Shown here piece after piece: positions 22,717 through 32,580 of a stretch of DNA of 64,000 nucleotides. The stretch's first letter is position 1, and the number at the start of each line of letters is the position of its first letter. The notes beneath the pieces were generated by a model, which made no database searches, was not told the DNA's origin, and worked only from the letters and a program-made list of their open reading frames with translations. The position numbers and the translations under genes were made by a program. The stretch is from Comamonadaceae bacterium (GTDB lineage Bacteria > Pseudomonadota > Gammaproteobacteria > Burkholderiales > Burkholderiaceae_C): positions 43,591 to 107,590 of the forward strand of contig CANFWV010000005.1 of NCBI GenBank assembly GCA_947450695.1, read 5' to 3'.

Positions 22717-23280
22717 GTGGACGCATTTCTCGTATCAACCGGTATTGTTGCCTTGGCCGAAATGGGCGACAAAACCCAGCTGCTGGCGCTTTTGCTCGCC
22801 GCCCGATTTAAAAAGCCATGGCCCATCGTGTGGGGTATTCTGGTGGCGACGCTGGCGAATCACGCCATGGCCGGTGCTCTCGGCGCATGGCTAACCACCT
22901 TGTTCAGACCAGATAGCCTGCGCTGGATTCTTGGCGCTTCATTTCTGGCCATGGCCGCATGGATGCTGGTGCCAGACAAATTGGAAGACGACAACGCCAG
23001 CAAACCACCGCGTTGGGGCGTCTTTGCGACCACGGTCGTGTTGTTCTTTTTAGCCGAGATGGGTGACAAAACGCAAATTGCCACGGTTATGCTGGCCGCG
23101 CGCTTTGACGCTTATGTGGCAGTCGTAGCGGGCACCACGTTCGGCATGATGTTGGCTAACGCACCGGTCGTGTGGCTGGGCGAGCGGGTCACCAGGTTGG
23201 TCCCATTGCGCGTGGTGCATCTGGTGTCAGCGATTATTTTTGCAATTCTGGGCGTCCTGGTGTTGGTGTTGCCTGGCTGA
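22717..23280 (+). CDS. GDT1/TMEM165 (UPF0016) family manganese exporter
   Basis: Two EMGDKTQ motifs; GTG start at 22717 with GGAG ribosome-binding site; the longer ORF start at 22432 lies upstream of/in the riboswitch. Confidence 0.88.
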   Translation: MDAFLVSTGIVALAEMGDKTQLLALLLAARFKKPWPIVWGILVATLANHAMAGALGAWLTTLFRPDSLRWILGASFLAMAAWMLVPDKLEDDNASKPPRWGVFATTVVLFFLAEMGDKTQIATVMLAARFDAYVAVVAGTTFGMMLANAPVVWLGERVTRLVPLRVVHLVSAIIFAILGVLVLVLPG

Positions 23281-23335
23281 AAAGGGTGATGTCTGTGGTG
23301 ATGCGGTATCGTGACAACGGCGCGATATACTCACC

Positions 23336-23430
23336 ACGCGCCGATTTGCTCAGCTTGCGGGCGCTTAAAAAGTACAGCTAAAGACGACTTCCAGAAACTC
23401 GGATTCGCTTTAGCGACGCCGGGTTTTTGT
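23336..23430 (+). promoter_or_regulatory. SAM-II-like riboswitch plus terminator/antiterminator upstream of metX
   Basis: CGCGCCGATTTGCTCAGCTTGCGGGCGCTTAAAAAGTACAGCTAAAG resembles the SAM-II aptamer; stem GCGCC/GGCGC and pseudoknot TTGC/GC(T)AA; terminator AAACTCGG...CCGGGTTT+T-tract. Confidence 0.85.
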
Positions 23431-23449
23431 TTTTTCTGCAGGTGATTAT

Positions 23450-24610
23450 TTGACCTTAGTCGCAACACCGCTGACCATGCACTTCAAGGAAGCGTTGCCG
23501 CTTCAAAGCGGCGCGTGCATCCGTGCCTACGACTTGAGTTATGAGACGTACGGCGTGCTCAACGTAGACAAGTCGAATGCTGTGTTGATTTGCCACGCGC
23601 TCAATGCCTCGCACCATGTGGCGGGCGTCTACCTTGATGAGTCGGGCCAGGTCAAAGCCAAGTCCGAAGGCTGGTGGGACACCATGATCGGGCCCGGCAA
23701 GTCAGTGGATACCGATCGCTTTTTCGTCATCGGCGTCAACAATCTGGGTTCGTGCTTTGGATCGACTGGGCCTATGCAGGTTAACCCCGAGACCTTGGAG
23801 ATATACGGCGGTGATTTCCCGGTTGTCACCGTCGAAGACTGGGTCGATGCCCAAGCCCGACTGCTGGATGCTTTGGGGATACAGACTTTGGCGGCTGTGA
23901 TGGGCGGCAGTCTAGGCGGCATGCAGGCTCTGGCTTGGACGCTGCGATACCCCGATCGCGTGCGACACGCCGTGGTGGTGGCGAGCGCGCCCAATCTGAA
24001 TGCTGAAAATATTGCCTTCAACGAAGTGGCGCGTCGCGCCATCACGACCGATCCGGATTTTCACAGCGGTCATTTTTATAAGCACGGCGTATTACCGAAG
24101 CGCGGCCTCAGAATTGCCAGAATGATTGGTCACATTACGTACCTGAGTGACGATGTCATGAATGAAAAGTTTGGCCGGCAATTACAAGCCCCTGCGTTTG
24201 TCGCTGGGCAAGCTGCTTTCCCTTTCAAGTATTCAACGCAAGACGTGGAGTTCCAAATCGAAAGTTATTTACGCTACCAAGGGGACAAGTTCAGCGAATA
24301 CTTCGATGCGAACACGTACTTGCTGATCACGCGTGCACTTGATTATTTTGACCCGGCCAGCGCTTACGGCGGCAATTTGAGTCTGGCCTTGGCTAAAGCT
24401 AGCGCTAAATTTTTGTTAGTCAGCTTCTCCACTGATTGGCGCTTTTCGCCTGCCCGCAGCCGTGAAATTGTCAAAGCGCTACTGGACAACCAGCGTGACG
24501 TCAGCTACGCCGAGATCGATGCGCCGCACGGTCATGACGCGTTCTTGTTGGAAGATGCTCGTTACTTGGGCGTGGTTCGCTCCTACTTCAATAGCAAGGT
24601 GGCGGTATGA
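23450..24610 (+). CDS. metX: Homoserine O-acyltransferase MetX (TTG start)
   Basis: [32 protein letters not shown]-terminal [12 protein letters not shown]. Confidence 0.97.
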   Translation: MTLVATPLTMHFKEALPLQSGACIRAYDLSYETYGVLNVDKSNAVLICHALNASHHVAGVYLDESGQVKAKSEGWWDTMIGPGKSVDTDRFFVIGVNNLGSCFGSTGPMQVNPETLEIYGGDFPVVTVEDWVDAQARLLDALGIQTLAAVMGGSLGGMQALAWTLRYPDRVRHAVVVASAPNLNAENIAFNEVARRAITTDPDFHSGHFYKHGVLPKRGLRIARMIGHITYLSDDVMNEKFGRQLQAPAFVAGQAAFPFKYSTQDVEFQIESYLRYQGDKFSEYFDANTYLLITRALDYFDPASAYGGNLSLALAKASAKFLLVSFSTDWRFSPARSREIVKALLDNQRDVSYAEIDAPHGHDAFLLEDARYLGVVRSYFNSKVAV

Positions 24611-25215
24611 ATGTGCCACCCAAAGTATTGAAAGAAAGCTCGCCGGACTTGCTGTCAATTGCTCGTTTGGTGCCGCACGGCTCACGTGTTCTTGACCTTG
24701 GTTGCGGCACAGGTGAGTTGCTGGCGCATTTGATTCGCGAACGTGGTTGCTCGGGTTATGGCGTCGAGATTGATGATGCCAATGTGCAGGCCTGTGTCGA
24801 GCGTGGCGTTAATGTGATTCAGCTCAATCTTGAAGCCGGACTGGCTCTGTTCGCTGATCGATCGTTTGATGTGGTGTTGCAAATTGACACGCTGCAGCAC
24901 CTGCGCAATGCTGAAATAATGCTTCGCGAAACCGCTCGCGTTGGGCGCATGGGCATCGTTGCATTTCCTAATTTTGGGCATTGGCCGAATCGATTGGCGG
25001 TGTTGCGGGGTCGGATGCCGGTCACCAAGGTGTTGCCTTACCAGTGGTACGACACGCCCAATATTCGAGTCGGCACACTGCAGGACTTTCGCGCCCTGGC
25101 CCTTAATAATCAGCTGAAAATTCTCGACCAATTTGGCTTGCAAGATGGCGAAGAAATACGTTTTTGGCCAAATGCACGCGCTAGCCGAGCCGTTTTCAAA
25201 GTGCAGCGCGCTTGA
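24607..25215 (+). CDS. metW: Methionine biosynthesis protein MetW
   Basis: [35 protein letters not shown]; overlaps metX stop. Confidence 0.96.
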   Translation: MNVPPKVLKESSPDLLSIARLVPHGSRVLDLGCGTGELLAHLIRERGCSGYGVEIDDANVQACVERGVNVIQLNLEAGLALFADRSFDVVLQIDTLQHLRNAEIMLRETARVGRMGIVAFPNFGHWPNRLAVLRGRMPVTKVLPYQWYDTPNIRVGTLQDFRALALNNQLKILDQFGLQDGEEIRFWPNARASRAVFKVQRA

Positions 25216-25266
25216 CCTAGCCTGCAGAAAAATGCGGTGCCGTTGAATTGCTTTAGGTAACACCGG

Positions 25267-27078
25267 ATGAGTGCATCGCCCCCAAACTTAAAGAAACAAT
25301 TTTCTGAACGCTTGTTCGGCAGCTGGGTCAGTGAGGTTTCGGCGCGCACGCTGCGCGCCGACGCTATGGCCGGTTTGCTTGGCGCCGTGCTGGTGTTGCC
25401 GCAAGGCATTGCCTTCGCCACGTTGGCCGGATTGCCAACCGAGTACGGTTTGTACACCGCCATCATCCCGTGCATCATTGCGGCCTTGTTTGGCTCGAGT
25501 TGGCACGTCATGTCGGGGCCGACGAATGCCAATTCGCTGGCACTGTTTGCTATGTTGTCGCCGTTGACCATGCCTTTTAGTCCGGCTTACATACAGATGG
25601 CGTTGGTCGTCACGGTGATGGTTGGCGTTATGCAGTGGTTAATTGGTTCATTACGCTTGGGCACGCTGGCCAACTTCATTTCCCCGGCGGCGCTGTTTGG
25701 TTTTACGTCAGGTGCTGCGGTGCTCATTGCCATTTACGCTTTGCCTGATTTGCTGGGTATCGGTTCCGCTGGTGAGCACGGCGCTGGTGCACTGCTGAGG
25801 CATGTCGTCTGGCAGTGGACATGGGTTCAGCCAGCGGCGCTGGCGGTGGCTGTTGTGACGATGGTGGTGGCGCTGGTTCTGCGGCGCTGGCGACCGCACT
25901 GGCCCTACATGTTGGCTGGGCTGGTCTGCGCCACACTTTTTGCATGGGTGGCGGGCGGACAAACACCGGGGACGCCTTTTTCAAGCTTGCGGATGGTGGG
26001 CGCAGTAGCCGTGCCGTGGCCACGTTTTTCGGTGCCGCAGATCAATTGGGCCTCTGTGTCCGAGTTGTTCGGTTTGGCTTTTGCGCTGACGATCGTCGCG
26101 TTGGGTCAGTCAATCTCCATTGCCAAAGCCGTTGCGGCACGGTCGGGTCAGCGCATTGATGCTAATCGCGAATTTCGCGGTCAGGGCTTGTCCAACATGG
26201 TTGGCGGGTTCTTTTCCTCTTATGTGTCTTGTGGCTCGATGAACCGTTCTATGCCCAATTTGCAAGCGGGAGCCCGCACGCCTTTGGCGTCCGTGTTTTC
26301 AGCATTACTGCTACTGGCTTTGGTGGCCGTGAGCGCACCGCTGTTAGCACAAATTCCCATGGCGGCACTGGCGGCGTTGTTGTGCGTGGTGGCTATTTCA
26401 TTGCTCGACCTGCCGCGTTGGCGTCAGCTTCTGAGGTTGAGTCGAACCGAATTTTTCGTGGCCTTGGCGACCATGGTGGCGACGGTCACGATTCGTCTAG
26501 AGATCGCGATTTTGCTGGGCACCTTGCTTTCGCTCATCTCGTTTTTGTACCGCACCTCACATCCGGCGATGCGCACCATGGGATTTGAAAGTACCAGCCC
26601 TGACCGCCAGTTTGTGGTGATGGGTCATGTTCCAAGCAGGGCGGCCTCGACGGAAGTGAATGTATTGCCCGAGTGCCCTCAACTCAAACTGCTGCGCATG
26701 GAGGGTGAAGTTTACTTTGGCGCGACGCAACACGTTGCCGACACGCTGCACGCGCTTCGCCATGTGTCTCAACCGCAAAAGCATTTGCTGGTGATGGCTA
26801 AAAGCATGAACTTCATCGATCTCGCCGGAGCCGAGTTGTGGGAGGACGAACTCAATGCGCGTCGCGCGATGGGTGGAGATTTGTACTTTCACCGGCCACG
26901 TCCGGAAGTGGTTAGCCTCTGGAAAACCACCGGCTTCAGCCGCTTGCTCGGCCCTGAGCATCAGTTCCTCGACAAACGTACGGCGATTGCCTCGATTTTC
27001 AACAAGCTCGACCCTGAGATTTGTCGGCATTGCACCGCGCGAGTCTTTTGGGAATGTCAGAGCGTGCCGGCGCCTTGA
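25267..27078 (+). CDS. SulP/SLC26-family anion permease with STAS domain
   Basis: 603 aa; LLGAVLVLPQGIAFATLAGLPTEYGLYTAIIP. Confidence 0.93.
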   Translation: MSASPPNLKKQFSERLFGSWVSEVSARTLRADAMAGLLGAVLVLPQGIAFATLAGLPTEYGLYTAIIPCIIAALFGSSWHVMSGPTNANSLALFAMLSPLTMPFSPAYIQMALVVTVMVGVMQWLIGSLRLGTLANFISPAALFGFTSGAAVLIAIYALPDLLGIGSAGEHGAGALLRHVVWQWTWVQPAALAVAVVTMVVALVLRRWRPHWPYMLAGLVCATLFAWVAGGQTPGTPFSSLRMVGAVAVPWPRFSVPQINWASVSELFGLAFALTIVALGQSISIAKAVAARSGQRIDANREFRGQGLSNMVGGFFSSYVSCGSMNRSMPNLQAGARTPLASVFSALLLLALVAVSAPLLAQIPMAALAALLCVVAISLLDLPRWRQLLRLSRTEFFVALATMVATVTIRLEIAILLGTLLSLISFLYRTSHPAMRTMGFESTSPDRQFVVMGHVPSRAASTEVNVLPECPQLKLLRMEGEVYFGATQHVADTLHALRHVSQPQKHLLVMAKSMNFIDLAGAELWEDELNARRAMGGDLYFHRPRPEVVSLWKTTGFSRLLGPEHQFLDKRTAIASIFNKLDPEICRHCTARVFWECQSVPAP

Positions 27079-27183
27079 GCGTCTGCGGGATATCCGCCGG
27101 CCACAACGCGACAAGCGGACGTAACGCGCACAATGTTCAAGAGTGATGAATTGTCATAGATAGCCACCTAAGAAACGATTTTT

Positions 27184-27768
27184 ATGAAACGATTTTTCCA
27201 TTGGACCCTGATTGTTTTGCTCAGCAGCGGGTTGCTGGCTTGCACCGGCACGCCATTGTTGGCAAACATGGCGACGCGCAGCGTCACGGTGCCTGCTGAT
27301 CGGCTGCAGCAGGCGTTAGCCCAACGTTTTCCCATCAAGCAACGCGTGGCCGATGTACTTGAGCTGGAAGTGTTGCCGCCGCGCTTGAGCTTGCTGCCCG
27401 CCAGCAATAGGCTCGCCACGGACATTGATCTGAACGTGGTCGATCGTCTGATGGGCGGCCGTTACAGCGGCAGCTTTTCATTTGATTTCGGTCTGCGTTT
27501 TGAACCGAGTGACAACACCATTCGCATGACGGCAGCGCGCGTCAACAGCATTAGTTTGGCGGGGGTGCCTGAACCTTACCAAACGGCTATCACGAAAAAC
27601 GCACCGAAGCTGGCTGAGCGTCTGTTTGACAACCGCGTGCTGCATCAATTCAGCGACAAAGACCTGAGCTTGGTCAATGGTCTGGGGCTAGAGCCGGGCG
27701 AGATCAGCGTCACACCAGATGGCTTGAAAGTGACGCTGGTGCCGCGTCCTTTGTCGCGCAATCCTTAA
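27184..27768 (+). CDS. DUF1439-family lipoprotein
   Basis: Lipobox SGLLACTG; VTVPADRLQQALAQRFPIKQR. Confidence 0.8.
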   Translation: MKRFFHWTLIVLLSSGLLACTGTPLLANMATRSVTVPADRLQQALAQRFPIKQRVADVLELEVLPPRLSLLPASNRLATDIDLNVVDRLMGGRYSGSFSFDFGLRFEPSDNTIRMTAARVNSISLAGVPEPYQTAITKNAPKLAERLFDNRVLHQFSDKDLSLVNGLGLEPGEISVTPDGLKVTLVPRPLSRNP

Positions 27769-27818
27769 GACGCATTGCTTGCTTGAAGGCAACCATTCAT
27801 TTTTTTTAGGAGTTCGCC

Positions 27819-29294
27819 ATGAATGCCCGTTTACCCACTTCAGTGCTTGACTCGGCTACTGCACTGGCGCAAGTCAGTGCCCAATGGGACGGTGACATCG
27901 TGCGCCAGCTCAGTGACTACATTGCTATTCCCGCTAAGTCGCCGGGCTTTGACAGTGACTGGGCGCAGCACGGATTTATCGACACCGTTGTGCGCAACGC
28001 CGCGGCTTGGATCGAAGCACAAAAAGTCGAGGGCCTGACGCTTGAAATTGTCCGCTTACCCGGCCGCACGCCCGTGCTGTTTTTTGAAGTGCCGGCCACG
28101 CGTGCGGCGGTGCCCGGTCAGACGGCTCAAACCGTGTTGATGTACGGCCACCTCGACAAACAACCCGAATTCAGCGGCTGGCGATCCGACCTCGGTCCGT
28201 GGACGCCGGTCTATGAAGACGGCAAGCTTTACGGCCGTGGCGGCGCCGACGATGGTTACGCGACTTACGCCAGCATCGCCGCGATTCAGGCCTTGAAAAG
28301 TCAGAAGGTCGGGCATCCGCGCATCGTCGGTTTGATCGAAACCTGCGAAGAAAGCGGCTCCTATGATTTGTTGCCGTATGTCGATGCTTTGCGCAGTCGG
28401 CTTGGCGATGTCGGGCTGGTGATTTGCCTTGACTCAGGCGCCGGTAATTACGACCAGCTCTGGCTCACCACCAGCTTGCGCGGCAATGCCACCGGCACGC
28501 TCAAAGTCGAAGTGCTGACCGAAGGCATTCACTCCGGCGACGCCAGCGGCTTGGTGCCCTCTAGTTTTCGCATCATGCGCTACGTGCTGGACCGCCTTGA
28601 AGACAGCGCGACCGGGCGCTTGTTGCCGCCCAGTTTTCATTGCGAAGTTCCGGCCGACCGCCTAGCGCAAGCGCACGCCACGGCGGCTATTTTGGGTGAC
28701 GAGTTGTACAAGCGCTTTCCGTGGGCACACTACGACTGCGAAGGCGCTAGCGTCTTCACGCTGCCGACCACCACCGACCCGGTTGAAGCCTTGCTGAACC
28801 GTACGTGGCGTCCGACATTGAGCGTCACGGGCGCCGATGGTTTGCCGGCCCTGAAAGATGCCGGGAATGTGCTGCGGCCTTACACCGCCTTCAAGCTCTC
28901 GCTGCGGCTGCCGCCGTTGGTGGACGCCGCGCAAGCCGTGCAAGAGCTCAAAAAGCTGCTCGAAGACAACGCGCCGTATCAGGCCAAGGTAACATTTGAC
29001 GGCGGTGGTGGCGCGAATGGCTGGAACGCACCGACGTCAACGCCCTGGTTTGACAAGGCGTTGGACAGCGCGTCGCAGGCATTTTTTGGCGCGTCCTGCG
29101 GCACCATCGGGCAGGGTGGCACGATCCCTCTCATGAGCATGCTGAGCCAGGGTTTCCCCAAAGCGCAGATGATGGTTTGTGGCGTGCTCGGCCCGAAAAG
29201 CAATGCGCACGGGCCAAATGAATTTTTGCACGTGCCCTACGCCAAAAAACTCACGGCGGCGGTGGCGCACGTGATAGCGCAGATGCCGGCCTGA
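27819..29294 (+). CDS. M20-family metallopeptidase
   Basis: MYGHLDKQPEFSGW...YGRGGADDGYATYA...ETCEESGS. Confidence 0.93.
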   Translation: MNARLPTSVLDSATALAQVSAQWDGDIVRQLSDYIAIPAKSPGFDSDWAQHGFIDTVVRNAAAWIEAQKVEGLTLEIVRLPGRTPVLFFEVPATRAAVPGQTAQTVLMYGHLDKQPEFSGWRSDLGPWTPVYEDGKLYGRGGADDGYATYASIAAIQALKSQKVGHPRIVGLIETCEESGSYDLLPYVDALRSRLGDVGLVICLDSGAGNYDQLWLTTSLRGNATGTLKVEVLTEGIHSGDASGLVPSSFRIMRYVLDRLEDSATGRLLPPSFHCEVPADRLAQAHATAAILGDELYKRFPWAHYDCEGASVFTLPTTTDPVEALLNRTWRPTLSVTGADGLPALKDAGNVLRPYTAFKLSLRLPPLVDAAQAVQELKKLLEDNAPYQAKVTFDGGGGANGWNAPTSTPWFDKALDSASQAFFGASCGTIGQGGTIPLMSMLSQGFPKAQMMVCGVLGPKSNAHGPNEFLHVPYAKKLTAAVAHVIAQMPA

Positions 29295-29331
29295 GCAGAC
29301 AAGGCGGCTCTGGTAACCGCCATTGTTGGAG

Positions 29332-30534
29332 TCAGGTCAGCGCCGGACGCCGCTGTTGCCACGCCAGCCAGACCAAAGCCGCGCCGGTCAGTGCCAGCGG
29401 CAGCAGCGAACCGAGATTGAGCAGCTGCCAGCCCTGCGTTGTGACCAACACGCCAGAAGCCAGTGATGTCAGCGCCAGTACCGCAAAAACACAGAAATTC
29501 AGTGCGCCTTGCGCTTTGTCTTTTTCTTCTGGGCGGTAAGTCGTCAGTGCCAGCGTTGTCGCGCCGGTGAACAAGAAATTCCAGCCGACACCCACCAAAA
29601 ACAGGGCCACTAAAAATTCGTGCAAGCTGACACCCGACAGCGCCACCATCACGCACAAAATGTTCAACGCTAAACCAACGCCCATGATGGGCAAGGTACC
29701 AAATCGGCGAATCAGGTGGCCGGTGAAAAAGCCGGGTGCAAACATGCCGATCACATGCCATTGCAGCACCAGCGCCGTGTCCGAAAAAGGAAGACCGCAG
29801 ACCTGCATGGCAATCGGAGTGGCCGCCATCAGCAAGTTCATGACGCCGTAACCCAACGCACCTGCCGCGGCCGCCACGATAAAGGCCGGTTGCCGCATGA
29901 TCACGCCCAGTGGCCGGCCGCCTGAATGGGCCGTTTGCACCGGCACGAGTGGAAAGCGGATGCCTGCCAGCAAGACCATCGCCAGCAGTGCGACGCCAAC
30001 CAAGGCCAAGTAAGCGCCGGCAAAAGGAATGGTGGTCAAGTTGCGTGTGTAGGCCGCGAGGTTCGGCCCGGCAATAGCACCGATCAAACCGCCCGCCATT
30101 ACCATTGAAACCGCTTTTTCCTTGAACGCTGGCACCGCCAACTCGGCCGCCGCAAAGCGGTAGAGCTGCGCGTTGGCGTTGTAATAGCCTGCGATCAAGG
30201 TGGCACCGACCAGCAGCCAAAACTGGCTCGTGTAAGCCGCCCAGGCGCACAGCAGAGCCGAGCCCAAGGCCACGGCCAGACCCAGCTGAAACGAGTTTTT
30301 CCGGCCAAAGCGTTTTTGTGTTTTCGCCACCAGACCGGTCGACAGCGCTCCGCCGACCACATAGCCCATCACGGGTAAGGTCGCCATCCAGCCCAACGGC
30401 GCCAGACTCAGCCCGACCAAGCCATTGATGGCGATGAAGGTCACATTGTTGGTGAGGAACAGCCCTTGGCAGAGCGTGAGGAGCCAGAGATTGAGGTTCA
30501 TAAGCTCGCGTTTATACATGAGCTGATGACGCAA
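29332..30534 (-). CDS. MFS transporter
   Basis: 400 aa, 12 TM pattern, QGLFLTNNVTFIAINGLVG. Confidence 0.88.
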   Translation of the reverse strand: MRHQLMYKRELMNLNLWLLTLCQGLFLTNNVTFIAINGLVGLSLAPLGWMATLPVMGYVVGGALSTGLVAKTQKRFGRKNSFQLGLAVALGSALLCAWAAYTSQFWLLVGATLIAGYYNANAQLYRFAAAELAVPAFKEKAVSMVMAGGLIGAIAGPNLAAYTRNLTTIPFAGAYLALVGVALLAMVLLAGIRFPLVPVQTAHSGGRPLGVIMRQPAFIVAAAAGALGYGVMNLLMAATPIAMQVCGLPFSDTALVLQWHVIGMFAPGFFTGHLIRRFGTLPIMGVGLALNILCVMVALSGVSLHEFLVALFLVGVGWNFLFTGATTLALTTYRPEEKDKAQGALNFCVFAVLALTSLASGVLVTTQGWQLLNLGSLLPLALTGAALVWLAWQQRRPALT

Positions 30535-30578
30535 TCATCTGACGGCGATGCCACGACTGTTTGTCGTGGGTGGTGTTG

Positions 30579-31319
30579 TCAGCGACTCAAGGCGAGTATC
30601 AAGGCCGTCAGCGCGGCAGTTTCTGCCCGCAGCACGCGAGGCCCCAAAGTCACTGGCGTAAACCCGCTCGCAATAGCCAAAGTCTCTTCTTGAGCATTCA
30701 AACCGCCTTCAGGTCCGCTCAAAAAGCACACGGCGGCGTTGACTGGCAGATTGGCCAGCATAAGGGCCAGCGGCTGGGTGCCGTCAGCCAAGGAGAGCAG
30801 GCAGCGCAGCACCGGAGCTTGTGGATCGATTGGTGGCAGTGCTTTCAGCCAGGCCGCTAGGTCGCGTACCAGCGCCACCGTCGGCACGCGGTTGCCGCCG
30901 CATTGTTCGCAGGCCGCCACCGCGACAGACTGCCAATGATTTTGCTTTTTCTCAGCGCGCTCTCCTGACAGGCGCAACACGCTGCGGCTGGTGTGCAGCG
31001 GTTGCAGGCTGTTGACACCGATCTCGGTGGCTTTTTCGATCAGCCAGTCCATGCGCTCGTTGGCCGGCATGCCAAGCGCCAGTTGCACACTGCGGCCGGC
31101 TTCGCGCTCGCTGGCGTGGTGTGCGCCCAAGCAGACGTCGACATCGCTGCGGCCCATGCGCGTGATGGTGGCGTCCCACTCGCCGCCCTGACCATTGAAG
31201 AGTGTGATGCTTTGACCGGGCTGCATGCGCAGCACTTGCACATGGCGCGCGGTGCTGTCGGGCAGGCTCAAGGTGGCGCCTGCCGCCATGGGCATATCGG
31301 CAAAGAAACGGGCCGTCAT
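30579..31319 (-). CDS. rsmE: 16S rRNA (uracil1498-N3)-methyltransferase
   Basis: RFFADMP...HVLRMQPGQ; SGPEGGLNAQEETLA; LGPRVLRAETA. Confidence 0.96.
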   Translation of the reverse strand: MTARFFADMPMAAGATLSLPDSTARHVQVLRMQPGQSITLFNGQGGEWDATITRMGRSDVDVCLGAHHASEREAGRSVQLALGMPANERMDWLIEKATEIGVNSLQPLHTSRSVLRLSGERAEKKQNHWQSVAVAACEQCGGNRVPTVALVRDLAAWLKALPPIDPQAPVLRCLLSLADGTQPLALMLANLPVNAAVCFLSGPEGGLNAQEETLAIASGFTPVTLGPRVLRAETAALTALILALSR

Positions 31320-32533
31320 TAAAAGGTGTATCCGATGCGGGTTTCGTTGCCTTCAATCTCGTCGAGCAAGACCATCAAGGGCCCGAGTTGGCGGTAACGC
31401 GAGGCGGTGCTGCGGGCGTACTTGATGAAGCGTGGCGTATCGGCCAAGTACTGCGGCTTGCCGTCGCGTAAAGTCAGTCGCGCAAAAATGCCGAGGATTT
31501 TCAGATGCCGCTGCAGACCCATCCATTCCACTGCGCGGTAAAACTCGCCAAAGTCATCGCCTACCGGCAAGCCGGCCTTACGGGCTTTTTGCCAATAACG
31601 GATGGTGATGTCGATGACGAACTCTTCATCCCAGCTCAAAAAAGCGTCGCGCATCAAGCTGGCGATGTCGTACGTGATCGGGCCGTAAACGGCGTCTTGG
31701 AAATCCAACACGCCAAGAGCCTGCGCGGGGAGCGTGGGGGCCATCGACTGCAGCGAAGGGCCGCCCCGAGCAAAGTCAGCCCCCCCGGGGGGCAGCGTAG
31801 TACGCGAAGCGACAAGCGTGGGGGCCATCAAGTTCCTGGGCATGAAGTCGCGGTGCACAAACACACGCGCACCGCCCAGCGAATTCAGGTTGCTGTCTTT
31901 GATCTGCGCAAAAAAACCAGCCAGCTTTTCTTGCAAGGCGATGTCGACGGCAATGCCGCGGTGCTGGGTGATATACCAGTCGGGGAATAGCGCCAGTTCA
32001 CGTGACAGCAGAGCGTCATCGTAGGCCGGTAAAACATCGGGCCGCGAAGACAGTTGCCACTGAATCAAGGCGTCCACCGCGTCCATGTACAACTGGTGAA
32101 TGAGTTGCCCGTTTTGCGGGACGATGTCCAGCGAACCCTGTTGCTTGATGACATCCATCATGGTTTGCGAGCCCAGATCACTGAGCAGCATAAAGCCTTG
32201 CGCTTGATCCCAAGCCAGCACGCGGGGTGCGTTCAGTTCGGCTTGCGCCATCAGCCCAGCGACTTTGACGAAAGGCGCGCAGTCTTCCTGCGCCGGTGGT
32301 GCGTCCATGATGATGCAGCTGCCGGCGCCTTGGTCAATCCGGAAGTAGCGCCTGAAGCTGGCGTCCGCCGAGGCTAGGCGCAGCGTCAAGGGATCCAACT
32401 GGCAATTTGCACTGGTCGTTGCCAGCCACTTGGCAAAGGCGGCGGCCCGTGCCGGATCACTCCAGGCAATGGCTGAAGTGATCGGCGTTACATCGCCAGT
32501 GGAATTAGGCGCGCTTGAAGTAGAAAGGGTCAT
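31319..32533 (-). CDS. amgK: Cell-wall sugar kinase/aminoglycoside phosphotransferase-like (AmgK)
   Basis: VHRDFMPRNLM...GVLDFQDAVYGPITYDIASLMRDAF; divergent from lptD; carries a 28-codon in-frame insertion. Confidence 0.85.
   Translation of the reverse strand: MTLSTSSAPNSTGDVTPITSAIAWSDPARAAAFAKWLATTSANCQLDPLTLRLASADASFRRYFRIDQGAGSCIIMDAPPAQEDCAPFVKVAGLMAQAELNAPRVLAWDQAQGFMLLSDLGSQTMMDVIKQQGSLDIVPQNGQLIHQLYMDAVDALIQWQLSSRPDVLPAYDDALLSRELALFPDWYITQHRGIAVDIALQEKLAGFFAQIKDSNLNSLGGARVFVHRDFMPRNLMAPTLVASRTTLPPGGADFARGGPSLQSMAPTLPAQALGVLDFQDAVYGPITYDIASLMRDAFLSWDEEFVIDITIRYWQKARKAGLPVGDDFGEFYRAVEWMGLQRHLKILGIFARLTLRDGKPQYLADTPRFIKYARSTASRYRQLGPLMVLLDEIEGNETRIGYTF
31731..31829. repeat. GC-rich palindromic repeat flanked by 15-bp direct repeats, in-frame inside amgK
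   Basis: AGCGTGGGGGCCATC at 31731-31745 and 31815-31829 (84-bp period); internal GCCCCCCCGGGGGGC palindrome. Confidence 0.85.
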
Positions 32534-32580
32534 GGATAATCAGACGGAAATCGACAAACCGGGTTTATCTCACATTAACG

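Noticed and set aside
29237-30250. 337-aa minus-strand ORF overlapping MFS and M20 genes
   Set aside because: Alternate frame of the MFS transporter with Gly/Arg/Cys-rich translation; no family signature.
30550-30570. Hairpin CCACGAC-TGTTT-GTCGTGG between MFS and rsmE
   Set aside because: Only 7 bp and no T-tract; not distinctive.
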